A stretch of DNA of 64,000 bases, taken from positions 1-64,000 of the forward strand of contig CAVRFM010000009.1 of the NCBI GenBank assembly GCA_963720375.1. The letters are read 5' to 3'. Each line of letters begins with the position of its first letter. Position 1 is the stretch's first letter. Shown here one piece after another: positions 7,429-16,714 of this stretch. Source of the stretch: JAPLHP01 sp963720375. Its GTDB lineage: Bacteria; Chloroflexota; Dehalococcoidia; UBA2247; RBG-13-53-26. The position numbers and the translations under genes were made by a program. The notes beneath the pieces are model-generated. The model saw nothing but the letters and a program-made list of their open reading frames with translations. It made no database searches and was not told where the DNA came from.

Positions 7429-9616
7429 ATGAGACCACGAAAAACGAAAACGCTGCCGCCTGAGGTTGAAAACGCCATGAATGCAATCGCCAGCAGCATC
7501 AATGCCGGTCAGACCATCATTTTCTGCGGCGCAGGCATCTCGCGAGACTCTGGCTTCCCTGTCGTGAACGAGCTCGTCCCCTATGTGCTCTTGACGCTCT
7601 GCGCCGGCAGCGAAGGGATCACCGCCATCGAGGCCTGCCTGAGAACCATCGCAGATGTGCAGCAACGCCAAGTTAGATTGAACCAGATCATCGCAGAGAG
7701 GATGGAAGTGTTGCCAGAGGTTGTTGGCAAGATTATCAATAGCCTGCCGTTCGAAGCCTTCGTGGAGACTTTGCGCAACAATAGCAAGATCGATGAGATA
7801 TTCAGATATCTATGATGCGGTGGCATACGAGCCCCATGTAGAGCCCAACACCAACCATATGATGCTGGCCAGGCTCGTTGCCACCGGCAAGGTCAGGACC
7901 ATCGTAACTACCAATTTCGACCAGCTCATAGAAAAGGCCCTGGATCAGCAAGGAATGCAACCCGGCCAGGACTGTGACGTGATCTACCGGGAGGAGGATT
8001 TCGAGCGTATCGATTGGGCGCAGGACCGCTGCCGCCTGATCAAGATCCATGGCAGCATAGATGATACGCAGGCCATGGCCATCACGCTGAGTCAGGTGGC
8101 CAAGCAGGAACTCTCCGCAGCGAGGGCAGGCATTGTACGCCACGTATTCAGCCGGGGAGATCACAAGCAGGTCCTGATCCTGGGTTACAGTTGTTCGGAT
8201 GTATTCGACCTTTCCCCGCAGATCGAGGCGCTAACGGATAGTCTCAAGAAGGTATGTCTGGTACAGCACTCCGGCAGCCCCAAGATTGAAGACATCCGTG
8301 AGCAGGAACGGAAGAACCCGTTCAAGGCCTTTGACAACAGCACCCGGCTGTTTCTTAACACCGGTAACCTGGTAGAAGCACTCTGGAAAGCAACCCTGAA
8401 GGAACCTTATCAGGATCACAAGGCTCTCAAAACCACACCGGACTGGAAGGCCAAGGTGCAGGCCTGGTATATCGACTCTCTGCAGACGCATTCCGAGGCC
8501 ATCAAAGATGGTATCCCTGGACAGATCTTTCATGCCATCTGCGAGTGGCGGGCGGCCATAGGCCGGTATGAGCACGTGCTTGCCTATGCCAGGGGGCATG
8601 CTCATGACCAGCTTGAAGAATTTGCCCTGAGCAATATGGGCGACGCCTACAGGGATCTTGGCGAGTACCGCAAGGCGATCGGGCTCTATGAACAAGCCCT
8701 GGAGATAGCGCGACGCATCGGGGATGTGCAAGGCGAGGGCGTTATCCTGACCAACATGGGCAGTGCCTGTGTGCAACTCGGCGAGCACCGCAAGGCGATC
8801 GGGTTCCATGAACAGGCCCTGGATATAGCGCGACGCATCGGGGATCTGCGGGGCGAGGGGGCTGCCCTGGGCAGCATGGGCATCGCCTATGCTAATCTCG
8901 GCGAGTACAGCAAGGCGATCGGTTTCCTTGAACAAGCCCTGGAGATGGCGCGACGCATCGGGGATCTGCGGGGCGAGGGCACTGACCTGGCTAACATGGG
9001 CAGCGCCTATCTACAAGTCGGCGAGTACCGCAAAGCGATCGGTTTCCTTGAACAGGCCCTGGATATAGCGCGACGCATCGGGGATCTGCGGGGTGAGGGC
9101 ACTGCCCTAACCAATATGGGCAGTGCCTGTGTGCAACTCGGCGAGTACAGCAAGGCGATTGGACTCAAGGAACAGGCCCTGGATATAGCGCGACGCATCG
9201 GGGATCTGCGGGGCGAGGATGCTGCCCTAGGCAGCACGGGCAACGCCTATCTGCAACTCGGCGAGTATCGCAAGGCGATCGGATTCTATGAACAGGCCTT
9301 GGAGATAGAACGCCGCATCGGGAATGCGCAAGATGAGGGCAGTACCCTAGGCAACATGGGCATCGCCTACGGTAATCTCGGCGAGTACCGCAAGGCGGTC
9401 GGGTTCCTTGAAGAAGCCCTGGAGGCACACCGCCGCATCGGGGATCTGCGGGCCGAGGGCCTTGATCTGGGCAGCATTGGCTTGGCCTATGCGTCAATAG
9501 GCGGTAAAGCAAAGGCGGCACAGACCTTTGCCCAGAGCAAGGCTATCCTTGCTAGGCTTGAGCTGCCGCACATGGTGAGCGGAATCGATAAGATTATGAA
9601 GCAAGTCGGCCTATAG
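7429..9616 (+). CDS. SIR2-like NADase domain fused to TPR repeats, frameshifted
   Basis: Two frames encode one protein of about 728 residues. The first (7429-7815) carries GAGISRDSGFP (34-44), the SIR2 NAD-binding loop. The second continues with TNFDQLIEKAL, KIHGSIDD and a GYSCSD strand. Removing one A at about 7804 joins them smoothly (IDEIF then DIYDAVAYEP). After a linker come about eight kinesin-light-chain-like TPR units of 40 residues. SIR2 domains with sensor repeats are typical phage-defence NAD hydrolases; here TPR would be the sensor. The frameshift may be an assembly error or real inactivation. No obvious partner gene lies downstream. Confidence 0.8.
8641..9480 (+). repeat. Seven tandem 120-bp TPR-coding repeats
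   Basis: Seven units of exactly 120 bp in register, each with near-identical stretches such as GCGACGCATCGGGGAT. Each encodes a 40-residue unit (GEYRKAIGFLEQALDIARRI pattern). Identity at DNA level, not only protein level, points to recent duplication or gene conversion. Confidence 0.9.
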
Positions 9617-10313
9617 GGCGAGGTGCAATTCAGAGACCGACCAGGAAGAACACCAGGGTCCCAACATTTGACATTTTTACCTCCATTCCACCAGCATTCA
9701 GAGTAAGCATAACTGCCATACAACTTGCTTTTAAGGAGATCAATAGACCTGAAAGACATATTGATAAGCGCTCAACTTCTGAGCATATGATCGTGTGATT
9801 TGCAGACGCTTCCATCTGTCCATCCCCGTTTTGCAGCAGCCGGAATAGCTCGTAGGCTTGAACATTTGTCCAGAATGTGTCGTTCCACAATCGAAGAGAT
9901 GAGGGCTGGGGCATGGCCCTGAAGGCCATCTCATGACAAGCCAAGGCCACTCCTAGCCTGAATGAACCAGGCAGACCCAGCGGTATCGGTTGATTGTACC
10001 GCTTGTTTCCTTAGGGCTCCTGCGTAGCTCGGCAGGTTGAGGCTTCAAGAACCGGGTTGAGTATTCCATTCGCCCATACAGTGGAAGCTTCAGCTTGGTA
10101 CCGACACTATGTTCTCATAGTGTGCGTTGCTCAGGTCTGTGAAGCGACTGAGAAGTGAGCCAAGTTCTGGTCGTAACCTGTTGCGTTTCCTCGCAAAATA
10201 GCTATGGGCATGACAAAACTTGAGCCTTTGAATTTTGAATAATCCTCGACTATCTCGAAAGTGCGGACAATATACACCCAGCGTGGTAATGAGAGGTTTG
10301 AAATGCTAGAATA
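9617..10313. other. Intergenic region with an insertion-element-end-like word
   Basis: About 700 bp with no convincing gene; a 106-codon minus-strand frame (9630-9950) has no recognisable features. At 9648-9671 a sequence (GTCCCAACATTTGACATTTT) matches, with one gap and three substitutions, the sequence at and just past the right end of the transposon at 25581, so this may be a fossil insertion-element end. Confidence 0.4.
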
Positions 10314-11423
10314 ATGTCATTCCCAGACAGACCTGGTTCTCGACCGAGGTTAGACATCAAAAGGGGAGATGTATTGGCCGTGGTAAAATCGCATAGCGCA
10401 GAGGACGCCCTTAAAGCAGCGCAGGAAATCCTAACAACTGATGGGAAAGACCTGCGCTCTTTTCTTTATAAAGATATAGTTATGAATGCAGTCAAGTGCC
10501 AGGATCTGGATATTTTGGACCTCAAGATGATAGACCGGGTAGTGGCCGAGTTCCAGCATGCCGCTTGTGTCTTCAAGCCATATAGATCAGTTCGTAAAGT
10601 ATCAATCTTTGGGTCAGCACGGGTAACAGAGAACAGTCCCTATTATGAGTTTGCCGTGAAATTCGGCCGTTCGGTGGTTGACAAGGGCTTCATGGTAATC
10701 ACTGGAGCGGCAGAGGGTATAATGCGGGCTGGTATTGAAGGTGCCAGGCCTGAGAACAGCTTTGGTGTCAACATCCTCCTGCCCTCTGAACAAGCACCTG
10801 CCAAAGTCATCCAAGACGACCCCAAGCTGGTGACATTTAAGTATTTTTTCACCCGCAAGGTATTCTTTGTCATGGAAGCCGATGCCATAGCGCTATTCCC
10901 CGGTGGTTTTGGCACACAGGATGAAGGGTTTGAAGTGCTGACATTGTTACAGACAGGGAAAGCTCCACCAATGCCCGTAGTACTCATGGAGCTTCCCGGG
11001 GAAGAATACTGGGAAACCTGGGATAAATTCATCAGACAGCAGTTGCTGGCCCGAGGACTCATCAGTCAGGAGGACCTATCGTTCTACAAAGTCATGCATT
11101 CTCCAGAGGAAGCCGCAAACTGGATAAAGTCTTACTATTCAATCTATCATTCAACGCGACAGGTTCGAAACAGGCTGGTGATCAGACTGGAAAAAGAGCT
11201 TCTGGATAGCCATATTGCCCTATTGAATGAGACGTTCCCGGACGTGATTAAGTCAGGGAAGATATATAAAACGTCAGCACTGCCGGAAGAGGCGGATGAA
11301 CCGGATCTACGCTCGAAAGCCAGGATTACCTTCTCTTACAACAAGAAAAGTGCCGGACGCCTTAATGAGATGATATTGATGATAAACCAACTAGCCAACT
11401 GCCGGAATGAGGCGGGCTTGTAG
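10314..11423 (+). CDS. LOG-family protein (lysine decarboxylase-like fold)
   Basis: A 369-residue Rossmann-fold protein of the LOG/TIGR00730-like family. VSIFGSARV (97-105), GAAEGIMRAGIEGA and the diagnostic PGGFGTQDE (196-204) are present. LOG enzymes release free base from nucleoside monophosphates, and larger bacterial members like this one (COG1611) act as nucleotide nucleosidases. It has an N-terminal helical extension of about 90 residues and a C-terminal domain of about 90 residues. The start is uncertain: TAGAAT at 10307 abuts ATG 10314, and TTG 10372 follows AAAAGGGGAG, so a shorter form is possible. Confidence 0.85.
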   Translation: MSFPDRPGSRPRLDIKRGDVLAVVKSHSAEDALKAAQEILTTDGKDLRSFLYKDIVMNAVKCQDLDILDLKMIDRVVAEFQHAACVFKPYRSVRKVSIFGSARVTENSPYYEFAVKFGRSVVDKGFMVITGAAEGIMRAGIEGARPENSFGVNILLPSEQAPAKVIQDDPKLVTFKYFFTRKVFFVMEADAIALFPGGFGTQDEGFEVLTLLQTGKAPPMPVVLMELPGEEYWETWDKFIRQQLLARGLISQEDLSFYKVMHSPEEAANWIKSYYSIYHSTRQVRNRLVIRLEKELLDSHIALLNETFPDVIKSGKIYKTSALPEEADEPDLRSKARITFSYNKKSAGRLNEMILMINQLANCRNEAGL

Positions 11424-11462
11424 TGCGCGGAGTTCTCCATATCCACATATACGAATGCCTAG

Positions 11463-11876
11463 CTAGCGGTGTGGTTCAGTACTCTCCATTTGATCTTTCC
11501 TGACAACTGTGAGCAACAGACCAGTCTGGCCGACAACCACGACTGCAACTCCAGCTCCTATGTTGCCACCACGGGCTTTGGTTGCCCATTGCTCATGGCC
11601 AATTCTAACTGTGCCCCTTGGCGACAGGGAATCGAGCGTGAGTCCAGTGGCACCAATCATGTTCTCAAAACCGAGGTGCGGATTTCTCCTCATGGCGAGG
11701 TATGATACGAAAGTCCACCCGATGAACAATACGGCAATAGAGATGATGAGCCAGACAGGTGTATGGATGCCGAATCGAGAGAAGATTATTATCGCAAGAC
11801 TCAGGATTACGGCATCATCTAACAGGGAGACCACAGAGGCAATTAGCAGCCTAAAATTGACTTTGTTCTGCAGCAT
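11463..11876 (-). CDS. NfeD-like membrane protein
   Basis: A 137-residue protein with two N-terminal membrane segments (about residues 10-32 and 39-62). A short OB-fold-like domain follows (MIGATGLTLDSLSPRGTVRI, then ARGGNIGAGVAVVVVGQTG), the pattern of NfeD C-terminal domains that partner with stomatin-like proteins and ClpP-class proteases. No stomatin or protease gene is adjacent. It is convergent with the upstream LOG gene. Confidence 0.7.
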   Translation of the reverse strand: MLQNKVNFRLLIASVVSLLDDAVILSLAIIIFSRFGIHTPVWLIISIAVLFIGWTFVSYLAMRRNPHLGFENMIGATGLTLDSLSPRGTVRIGHEQWATKARGGNIGAGVAVVVVGQTGLLLTVVRKDQMESTEPHR

Positions 11877-11950
11877 CGTTTTAAGACTTCTTTCACTGCC
11901 TCAGCCCTATTCTGCCACCCCGAGTCTCCAACGATTCTACCATGTGGCAA

Positions 11951-11988
11951 CCCCCTTTCTATCCAAGCTGAGGCTGGGGTGGTAGAAT
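11951..11988 (+). promoter_or_regulatory. Promoter, repeat-family copy 1
   Basis: CTATCCAAGCTGAGG followed by TAGAAT (11983-11988). It is one of three related sequences ahead of three consecutive genes (others at 12489 and 13043). It places the start of the following gene downstream of about 11995. Confidence 0.5.
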
Positions 11989-12032
11989 GCTTCAGGCAAG
12001 CAAAACAAATCGAAGCGAGAGTTCGGAGTGAC

Positions 12033-12473
12033 ATGGGGATGACAACTGACGAACACTTTAGGAAACTAGAACGGATGTATGGCAAGGCTCCGTGCAACGA
12101 GTACTACTCTCCTAAACTCACCATCTCCAGGGGTGCTGCCATTTTAGTCATACCAGTTCAGCAGAGGTTCTATCATTCGGTCCACGCCGTGCATGGCTCC
12201 GTGTATTTCAAGGCTCTCGACGACGCTGCTTTTTTCGCCGTTAATTCTCTCGTTGAAGATGTCTTTGTACTGACGGTGTCATTTAGCATCTACCTGTTCC
12301 GACCAGTCGTATCCGGCGACCTGAAAGCCATCGGCAAGGTGGTACAAGAGTCAAAGACCATGTTCATCGCAGAGGCAACACTCACAAACAGTGATGGTGA
12401 GGAGATTGCACGGGGAATAGGCACATATGTCAGAAGCAAAGCCCGCTTATCGCCGGACATCGGCTATGAGTAG
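12033..12473 (+). CDS. Hotdog-fold thioesterase-like protein
   Basis: A 146-residue protein with the 4HBT/hotdog pattern: an LDDAAFFAVNSLV helix after HAVHGSVYFKA, then long strands ending in ARGIGTYVR. It lacks the HGG loop of its neighbour, so the catalytic residue is uncertain. ATG 12033 is chosen because the likely -10 box lies at 11983 and GGAG precedes the codon; an upstream GTG at 11979 lies before the promoter. It would act on acyl-CoA or another acyl thioester. A second, differently organised hotdog gene follows at 12552. Confidence 0.7.
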   Translation: MGMTTDEHFRKLERMYGKAPCNEYYSPKLTISRGAAILVIPVQQRFYHSVHAVHGSVYFKALDDAAFFAVNSLVEDVFVLTVSFSIYLFRPVVSGDLKAIGKVVQESKTMFIAEATLTNSDGEEIARGIGTYVRSKARLSPDIGYE

Positions 12474-12488
12474 GACTTAACCCCATGC

Positions 12489-12523
12489 CTCTTTGTGTCC
12501 AAGCTGAGTTTGGGTGGTATAAT
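12489..12523 (+). promoter_or_regulatory. Promoter, repeat-family copy 2
   Basis: TTGTGT, then CCAAGCTGAG, then a consensus TATAAT at 12518-12523. It shares its core with the sequences at 11951 and 13043. The 19-base spacer is long for a standard sigma-70 promoter. Confidence 0.6.
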
Positions 12524-12551
12524 TCCGCATAGGGATTCCGAAGAAATCACC

Positions 12552-12971
12552 ATGCCGAAGGAAATTGCTTTAAGGTCAAAGGGCTTCAATCCGTTTGGCG
12601 ACCTGATAGGCTTGAATTTTGTTAACTGTGCGGACGGATACAGCCAATGCATCCTAGAAGTAAACCACCAGTTGCTGAACCCTCACAAAGTCCTGCACGG
12701 CGGTGTCATCTATTCGATGGCGGACACTGGCATGGGAGGCGCGCTCTACTCCTGCATGGAGCACGACGAGCTATGTGCAACTGTGGAAATCCAAATCATC
12801 TATTTCAAGGCAGTCACATCTGGTACCCTGACCTGCAATACAAGAGTTCTTCACAGAACCAGGACACTTGCTGCCTTGGAATCAGAGATAGCAAATGATG
12901 GGGGTCTCGTTGCCAAGGGAACAGGAACCTTCTCCATATTCAAAGCGAAGAAACTAGACTTGCATCTGTAG
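12552..12971 (+). CDS. PaaI-type hotdog thioesterase
   Basis: A 139-residue PaaI-family acyl-CoA thioesterase. NPHKVLHGGVIYSMADTGMG carries the HGG...D active-site pattern (Asp in SMADTG), and late strands end in GTGTFSIF. The start is ATG 12552, 29 bases after the consensus -10 box at 12518; an upstream in-frame start would lie before the promoter. The substrate is probably an aryl- or acyl-CoA. It stands in its own transcription unit with a promoter of the same family as the gene before it. Confidence 0.85.
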   Translation: MPKEIALRSKGFNPFGDLIGLNFVNCADGYSQCILEVNHQLLNPHKVLHGGVIYSMADTGMGGALYSCMEHDELCATVEIQIIYFKAVTSGTLTCNTRVLHRTRTLAALESEIANDGGLVAKGTGTFSIFKAKKLDLHL

Positions 12972-13042
12972 AAAGAATACAAGCGAGCTTTCCTAACTGC
13001 CCCGAAATCACCCCACCATCGCCTTGTAGAACTTCAGGCTGT

Positions 13043-13077
13043 CCCTCTTTGTATCTAAGCTGAGGTTGGGATAGAAT
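13043..13077 (+). promoter_or_regulatory. Promoter, repeat-family copy 3
   Basis: TTGTAT, 17 bases, TAGAAT (13072-13077): a well-spaced sigma-70 promoter whose spacer holds the shared AAGCTGAGGTTGGG core. It lies about 110 bases before the TPR gene. Confidence 0.6.
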
Positions 13078-13185
13078 AGACTCCTGCCCTGTGCAGATTG
13101 AGGGTTATCCATCTGTTATGTTGTTATCGCCGTTGACCTAGGGTAGCCAATGCATATGGTTTCACTGGGCTGAGAGGCAAGCGAG

Positions 13186-14307
13186 ATGAAAGGCATGGTC
13201 AAGACCATCAGGACTGAGCGCCTGTTCACAAAGGCTCAGAGGCTTGCGAACGAAGGTAACTTTGAAGAAGCAGTCCAGGTGTTTGACCAAGCCCTCTCGT
13301 TGAATCCCAACTACGCTGGCATCCACCTCCACAAAGCGCTGTCGCTATCAGACGCTGGGAGACACGAGGATGCAGTAGCCGCAATTTCCAAAGCGATAGA
13401 CCTACAGCCTTCCAGCTCCGTCTACTACATGTTTCTTGGCAGAATCTACTACGATGCGAGGAGATTCAGCGATGCTCTTCAGGCCTTCGAACAATCGGTG
13501 GCCAAGGACGAAAGGTACGAGTTTGCTCGGGTTTTCAAAGGGATCACTCTGTTGGCCATTGGCAAGACTACTGAGGCATATGAACTCCTACAAGGCAGAG
13601 TCAATGATACAGCTTCAAGTTTCCAGGGGCGCCTGCTTGCTGTGTGTGAGTCATTTCTCAACCAGCATCAGAACAGACCATGGTTTCTCCTGCACGATGA
13701 CAATGACGAACCTGTTGGGCCTATGCCTAATGTCATGTATACCATGGGCAGGTTCCTTATCAGACTCAAGCATCCCATAGATGCTAGCAGAAGGGTAGCG
13801 TGTCTATACTGTCTTGAAGGAGACAGACTGCGTTCTCTCAGACAGTTTGAACCCGCTATCGAGATCTCCAAGAAAGCGCTGGCTGCCCTGCCCGACTGCG
13901 ATGCTGCGAAAGAACAGCTTTCGGACATTTACTTCGACGCCGGAGACTACAAGTCTGCACTGCAATGGCTGATGGAAACCACAGAGTATAAGGAAGGTGT
14001 TGGGAATGCCAAGGCAGATGACAAAGACGCTTTTCTGTCGCAGGCCCTGCATTTGAGGCTAGGTGACATCTACCGTAGACTGGGTGAATATGACAAAGCC
14101 ACTGACCATTTCGCAAGAGTGGCAAAACCTGGCCTGCGAGATTACCAACCGTTCTACTATCTGGGGTTATGCAACATAGGACTTGGAAATGCTGGAGAGG
14201 CTCGCCATTGGTTTGAGAAAGCCACACAGAGAGTCAACCCCAGAGTGGCTGAAAGGCGCTTGCAGGATATGGTGCAGGTAGAGAAAGAAGGAACTACTCC
14301 ACCATAG
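13186..14307 (+). CDS. TPR-repeat protein
   Basis: A 373-residue soluble protein built from tetratricopeptide repeats: units at about residues 9-110 (ANEGNFEEAVQVFDQALSLN, SDAGRHEDAVAAISKAIDLQ, YDARRFSDALQAFEQSV), and again at about 210-350 (FDAGDYKSALQWL, RLGEYDKATDHFARV, GLGNAGEARHWFEKA). The middle part (150-205) is non-repetitive. No signal peptide or catalytic domain is present, so it probably acts as a protein-protein scaffold. It is unrelated in sequence to the kinesin-type TPRs of the SIR2 protein. A shared stem-loop terminator lies beyond its stop. Confidence 0.8.
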   Translation: MKGMVKTIRTERLFTKAQRLANEGNFEEAVQVFDQALSLNPNYAGIHLHKALSLSDAGRHEDAVAAISKAIDLQPSSSVYYMFLGRIYYDARRFSDALQAFEQSVAKDERYEFARVFKGITLLAIGKTTEAYELLQGRVNDTASSFQGRLLAVCESFLNQHQNRPWFLLHDDNDEPVGPMPNVMYTMGRFLIRLKHPIDASRRVACLYCLEGDRLRSLRQFEPAIEISKKALAALPDCDAAKEQLSDIYFDAGDYKSALQWLMETTEYKEGVGNAKADDKDAFLSQALHLRLGDIYRRLGEYDKATDHFARVAKPGLRDYQPFYYLGLCNIGLGNAGEARHWFEKATQRVNPRVAERRLQDMVQVEKEGTTPP

Positions 14308-14440
14308 CCAAGACAATTGGCAGGAGAAACCCAATCGGACGGGCAGGTTCGGGACCGTGCAGTGGTGTCCTGACTGGTTCTCCAGACTCGCCGCCAGAGG
14401 CTGTCAACCTCACCTTGGATACAAAGTGCATATTAAGAGA

Positions 14441-14465
14441 AAGGGTGGACTCAACATCCACCCTT
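14441..14465. terminator. Stem-loop between convergent genes
   Basis: A perfect 9-bp stem, AAGGGTGGA / TCCACCCTT, with a 7-base loop lies between the TPR gene and the minus-strand LRR gene. The T-tails are weak on both strands, so it is at best a bidirectional terminator. Confidence 0.55.
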
Positions 14466-14488
14466 ATCTGCTTATCTGAATGTAACCA

Positions 14489-16714
14489 CTACCCGTGCTT
14501 TTGGGCTATAAGCCTCCTTCGCACGAAGTAGGCCACTATCCCTGCTCCCAGTGCTGCTCCAATACCAACATATATGTTGGGGAAGACTGGCGCACTATGT
14601 GCACCTCCCCCACTCGGAGTAGGAGGATCGCCTAGGCCACCTGGGTCAACAATTGTGCCATTAGCTGACTGGTCATCGTCACCGAGGCCACCATCTTTCA
14701 GAGTAATGCTGATTGTATTGCTGCTAATGCGAGTCCAGGGAATCTCTTGCCATTCGCCAGATGTCGGCAAATATTTCCAGTACTGGGCATCGTCTGGAAC
14801 AGCGGTTGGGAGGGTAATGGTGAGGGTTACATTATCGCCGTCGGTCAGGCCTGTTATGTTGAAAGAGAAGAAACCATCAGGGAATTTAAGGTTGCTTTGA
14901 GTGACTTCGGGAGGCAAGGCAGGCAAAGTGCTTTGAGACACTGCCTGGAGGCTTTCAATGGTGCCTGTGTCTGGAGTAAACCCAGCCGTCCCCGTGCTTG
15001 TGGCTGTCTCCACCTGGGCTGCAGCGGTGGTGAATGATGTCTCATTAGACCAGTCTGAGCAGTTGCCATGATTGTCCTCGTATTTGACGTGCCAGTAGTA
15101 GGTCACCCCATAGTCCAGTGTTCCAGACGGGACAGTGAACTCGGTTAGGCTTGTGGTGCTCGTAACACCGAGTGTGGGGGTTAAGTAATCGCCTGAAGTA
15201 GTGGTTATTTGCCACTGGGATGCGGCATGTGTATCTCCAGCATCAGGGTCAGAAAACGCTGAAGATTGCAGCGTTGGGGTCATGCTTGACCCCGTCGCTC
15301 CATTGGCCGGTGAAACATTGCTCGGCTGATAAGGAGGCTGGTTTGATGCCTCTTTGACCGTGAAGCCACCTGTCTCGGTAGCCGTGCCACCAGGTGTTGT
15401 GACTGAAACATCCCTGGTGCCAGGTGTGGCACTGCCGCTGATGGTGATTCTGGCTATCATATCGGTGGTCGCCTCAATGACATTGCTCATCAACAAATCG
15501 GTGACCTCGGTGAAATTGTTCACTGTTATCCCTGAACCAAAGCTGACACTGGTGGCCCCGGTGAAGTAGTTGCCCGTGATGGACACGGTTAAGGTTTGCC
15601 CCTGAACGCCGCTGCTGGGGTAGATGGGGTGGTTGTTGGGAGGGGGGAGTGAGGCTATGGTCGGTGCTGACGCGGTTGAACTGTAGTAGACCGTCACCCC
15701 CTTAGCCTGCAGTTGCGGTATATAGTCATTGATGGAAGTCGGACTGAGTGGATTAGAGGACAAATACACGTAGTCACCTGTGCCAAGGCCAGTGTTTCCT
15801 GCCAGAGGCCCTATGTCGCTTATCTGGTTGTTGTCAAGCAAGAGCACCGTCAGGTTGGTCAGGCCCGATAGAGGTGAGAGATCGGCTATCTGGGTGTTGT
15901 CAAGCCAGAGCCACGACAGGCTGGTCAGGCCCGATAGGGGTGAGATGTCGCTTATCTGGTTGTTTGAAAGATCCAGGGTCTTCAGGTTGGTCAGGCCGGA
16001 TAGGGGCGAGATGTCGCTTATCTGGGTGTTGCCAAGCAAGACCGACATCAGGTTGGTCAGGCCGGACAAGGGTGAGATGTCGCTTATCTGGTTGATGTCA
16101 AGGCCCAGGAACTGAAGGCTGGTCAGGCCGGATAGAGGCGAGATGTCGCTTATCTGGTTATCCCAAACCTGCAAGTTCGTCAGGCCGGTCAGGCCGGATA
16201 GGGGTGAGAGATGGCTTATCTGGTTGCCGTCAAGGTCCAGCTGCCTCAGGCCGGTCAGGCCGGATAGGGGTGAGAGATGGCTTATCTGGTTGTTGTCAAG
16301 ATCCAGGGTGTCCAGGTTGGTCAGGCCGGATAGGGGCGAGATGTCGCCTATTCCATTGTTCTCAAGCAGCAGGAACGTCAGGCTGGTCAGGCCGGATAGG
16401 GATGAGATGTCGCTTGTCTGGTTGTTGTCAAGGTCCAGGGTCGTCAGGCTGGTGCAGTGTTCCAGTCCAGTGAGGTTCGTGATATTATCTGACTCGGCAG
16501 CGAGGGAAGTAAGACCAACAAGATCAGATTGATAAATATCTCCTGTTGGCTTATTAATTGCCTGCCTTATGGCTGCTTCCAGATTTGGGTCAGGGAAGGT
16601 GACGACCGAATCAGCCTTGACCGATGAGACTGGAATGAGCAGCACCACCAATCCAGCGAAGACAATCGCCAGAAGTACGTACTTTGACAACCCCAGAAAG
16701 AGTTTCCTACTCAT
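14489..16714 (-). CDS. Surface-anchored leucine-rich-repeat protein
   Basis: A 741-residue exported protein. Signal peptide: residues 1-35 (LLAIVFAGLVVLLIPVSSVKA). About twelve internalin-type 22-residue LRRs (45-345), such as LSGLTNLKTLDLSNNQISDI, are followed by an IPT/TIG-like domain (about 370-455) and an Fn3-like segment (about 460-565). A choice-of-anchor-U-type domain (about 570-690) includes FPDGFFSFNITGL and DGGLGDDDQSANGTIVDPGG. It ends with a Gly/Ser linker, one membrane helix and a basic tail (RRRLIAQKHG). It is presumably displayed outside the cell for adhesion or binding. Confidence 0.85.
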   Translation of the reverse strand: MSRKLFLGLSKYVLLAIVFAGLVVLLIPVSSVKADSVVTFPDPNLEAAIRQAINKPTGDIYQSDLVGLTSLAAESDNITNLTGLEHCTSLTTLDLDNNQTSDISSLSGLTSLTFLLLENNGIGDISPLSGLTNLDTLDLDNNQISHLSPLSGLTGLRQLDLDGNQISHLSPLSGLTGLTNLQVWDNQISDISPLSGLTSLQFLGLDINQISDISPLSGLTNLMSVLLGNTQISDISPLSGLTNLKTLDLSNNQISDISPLSGLTSLSWLWLDNTQIADLSPLSGLTNLTVLLLDNNQISDIGPLAGNTGLGTGDYVYLSSNPLSPTSINDYIPQLQAKGVTVYYSSTASAPTIASLPPPNNHPIYPSSGVQGQTLTVSITGNYFTGATSVSFGSGITVNNFTEVTDLLMSNVIEATTDMIARITISGSATPGTRDVSVTTPGGTATETGGFTVKEASNQPPYQPSNVSPANGATGSSMTPTLQSSAFSDPDAGDTHAASQWQITTTSGDYLTPTLGVTSTTSLTEFTVPSGTLDYGVTYYWHVKYEDNHGNCSDWSNETSFTTAAAQVETATSTGTAGFTPDTGTIESLQAVSQSTLPALPPEVTQSNLKFPDGFFSFNITGLTDGDNVTLTITLPTAVPDDAQYWKYLPTSGEWQEIPWTRISSNTISITLKDGGLGDDDQSANGTIVDPGGLGDPPTPSGGGAHSAPVFPNIYVGIGAALGAGIVAYFVRRRLIAQKHG
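15775..16480 (-). repeat. 66-bp tandem repeats coding LRR units
   Basis: About eleven imperfect 66-bp units, each with the minus-strand equivalent of GGCCGGATAGGGGTGAGATG. The protein positions that vary are the solvent-facing ones (xxLxLxxNxI). The array is likely to change copy number by recombination. Confidence 0.8.

Noticed and set aside
9630..9950. 106-codon minus-strand frame after the SIR2 gene
   Set aside because: There is no ribosome site or recognisable motif; kept as intergenic.
11509..11985. 158-codon plus-strand frame
   Set aside because: It lies opposite the NfeD-like gene, whose membrane segments and OB-like motifs are convincing.
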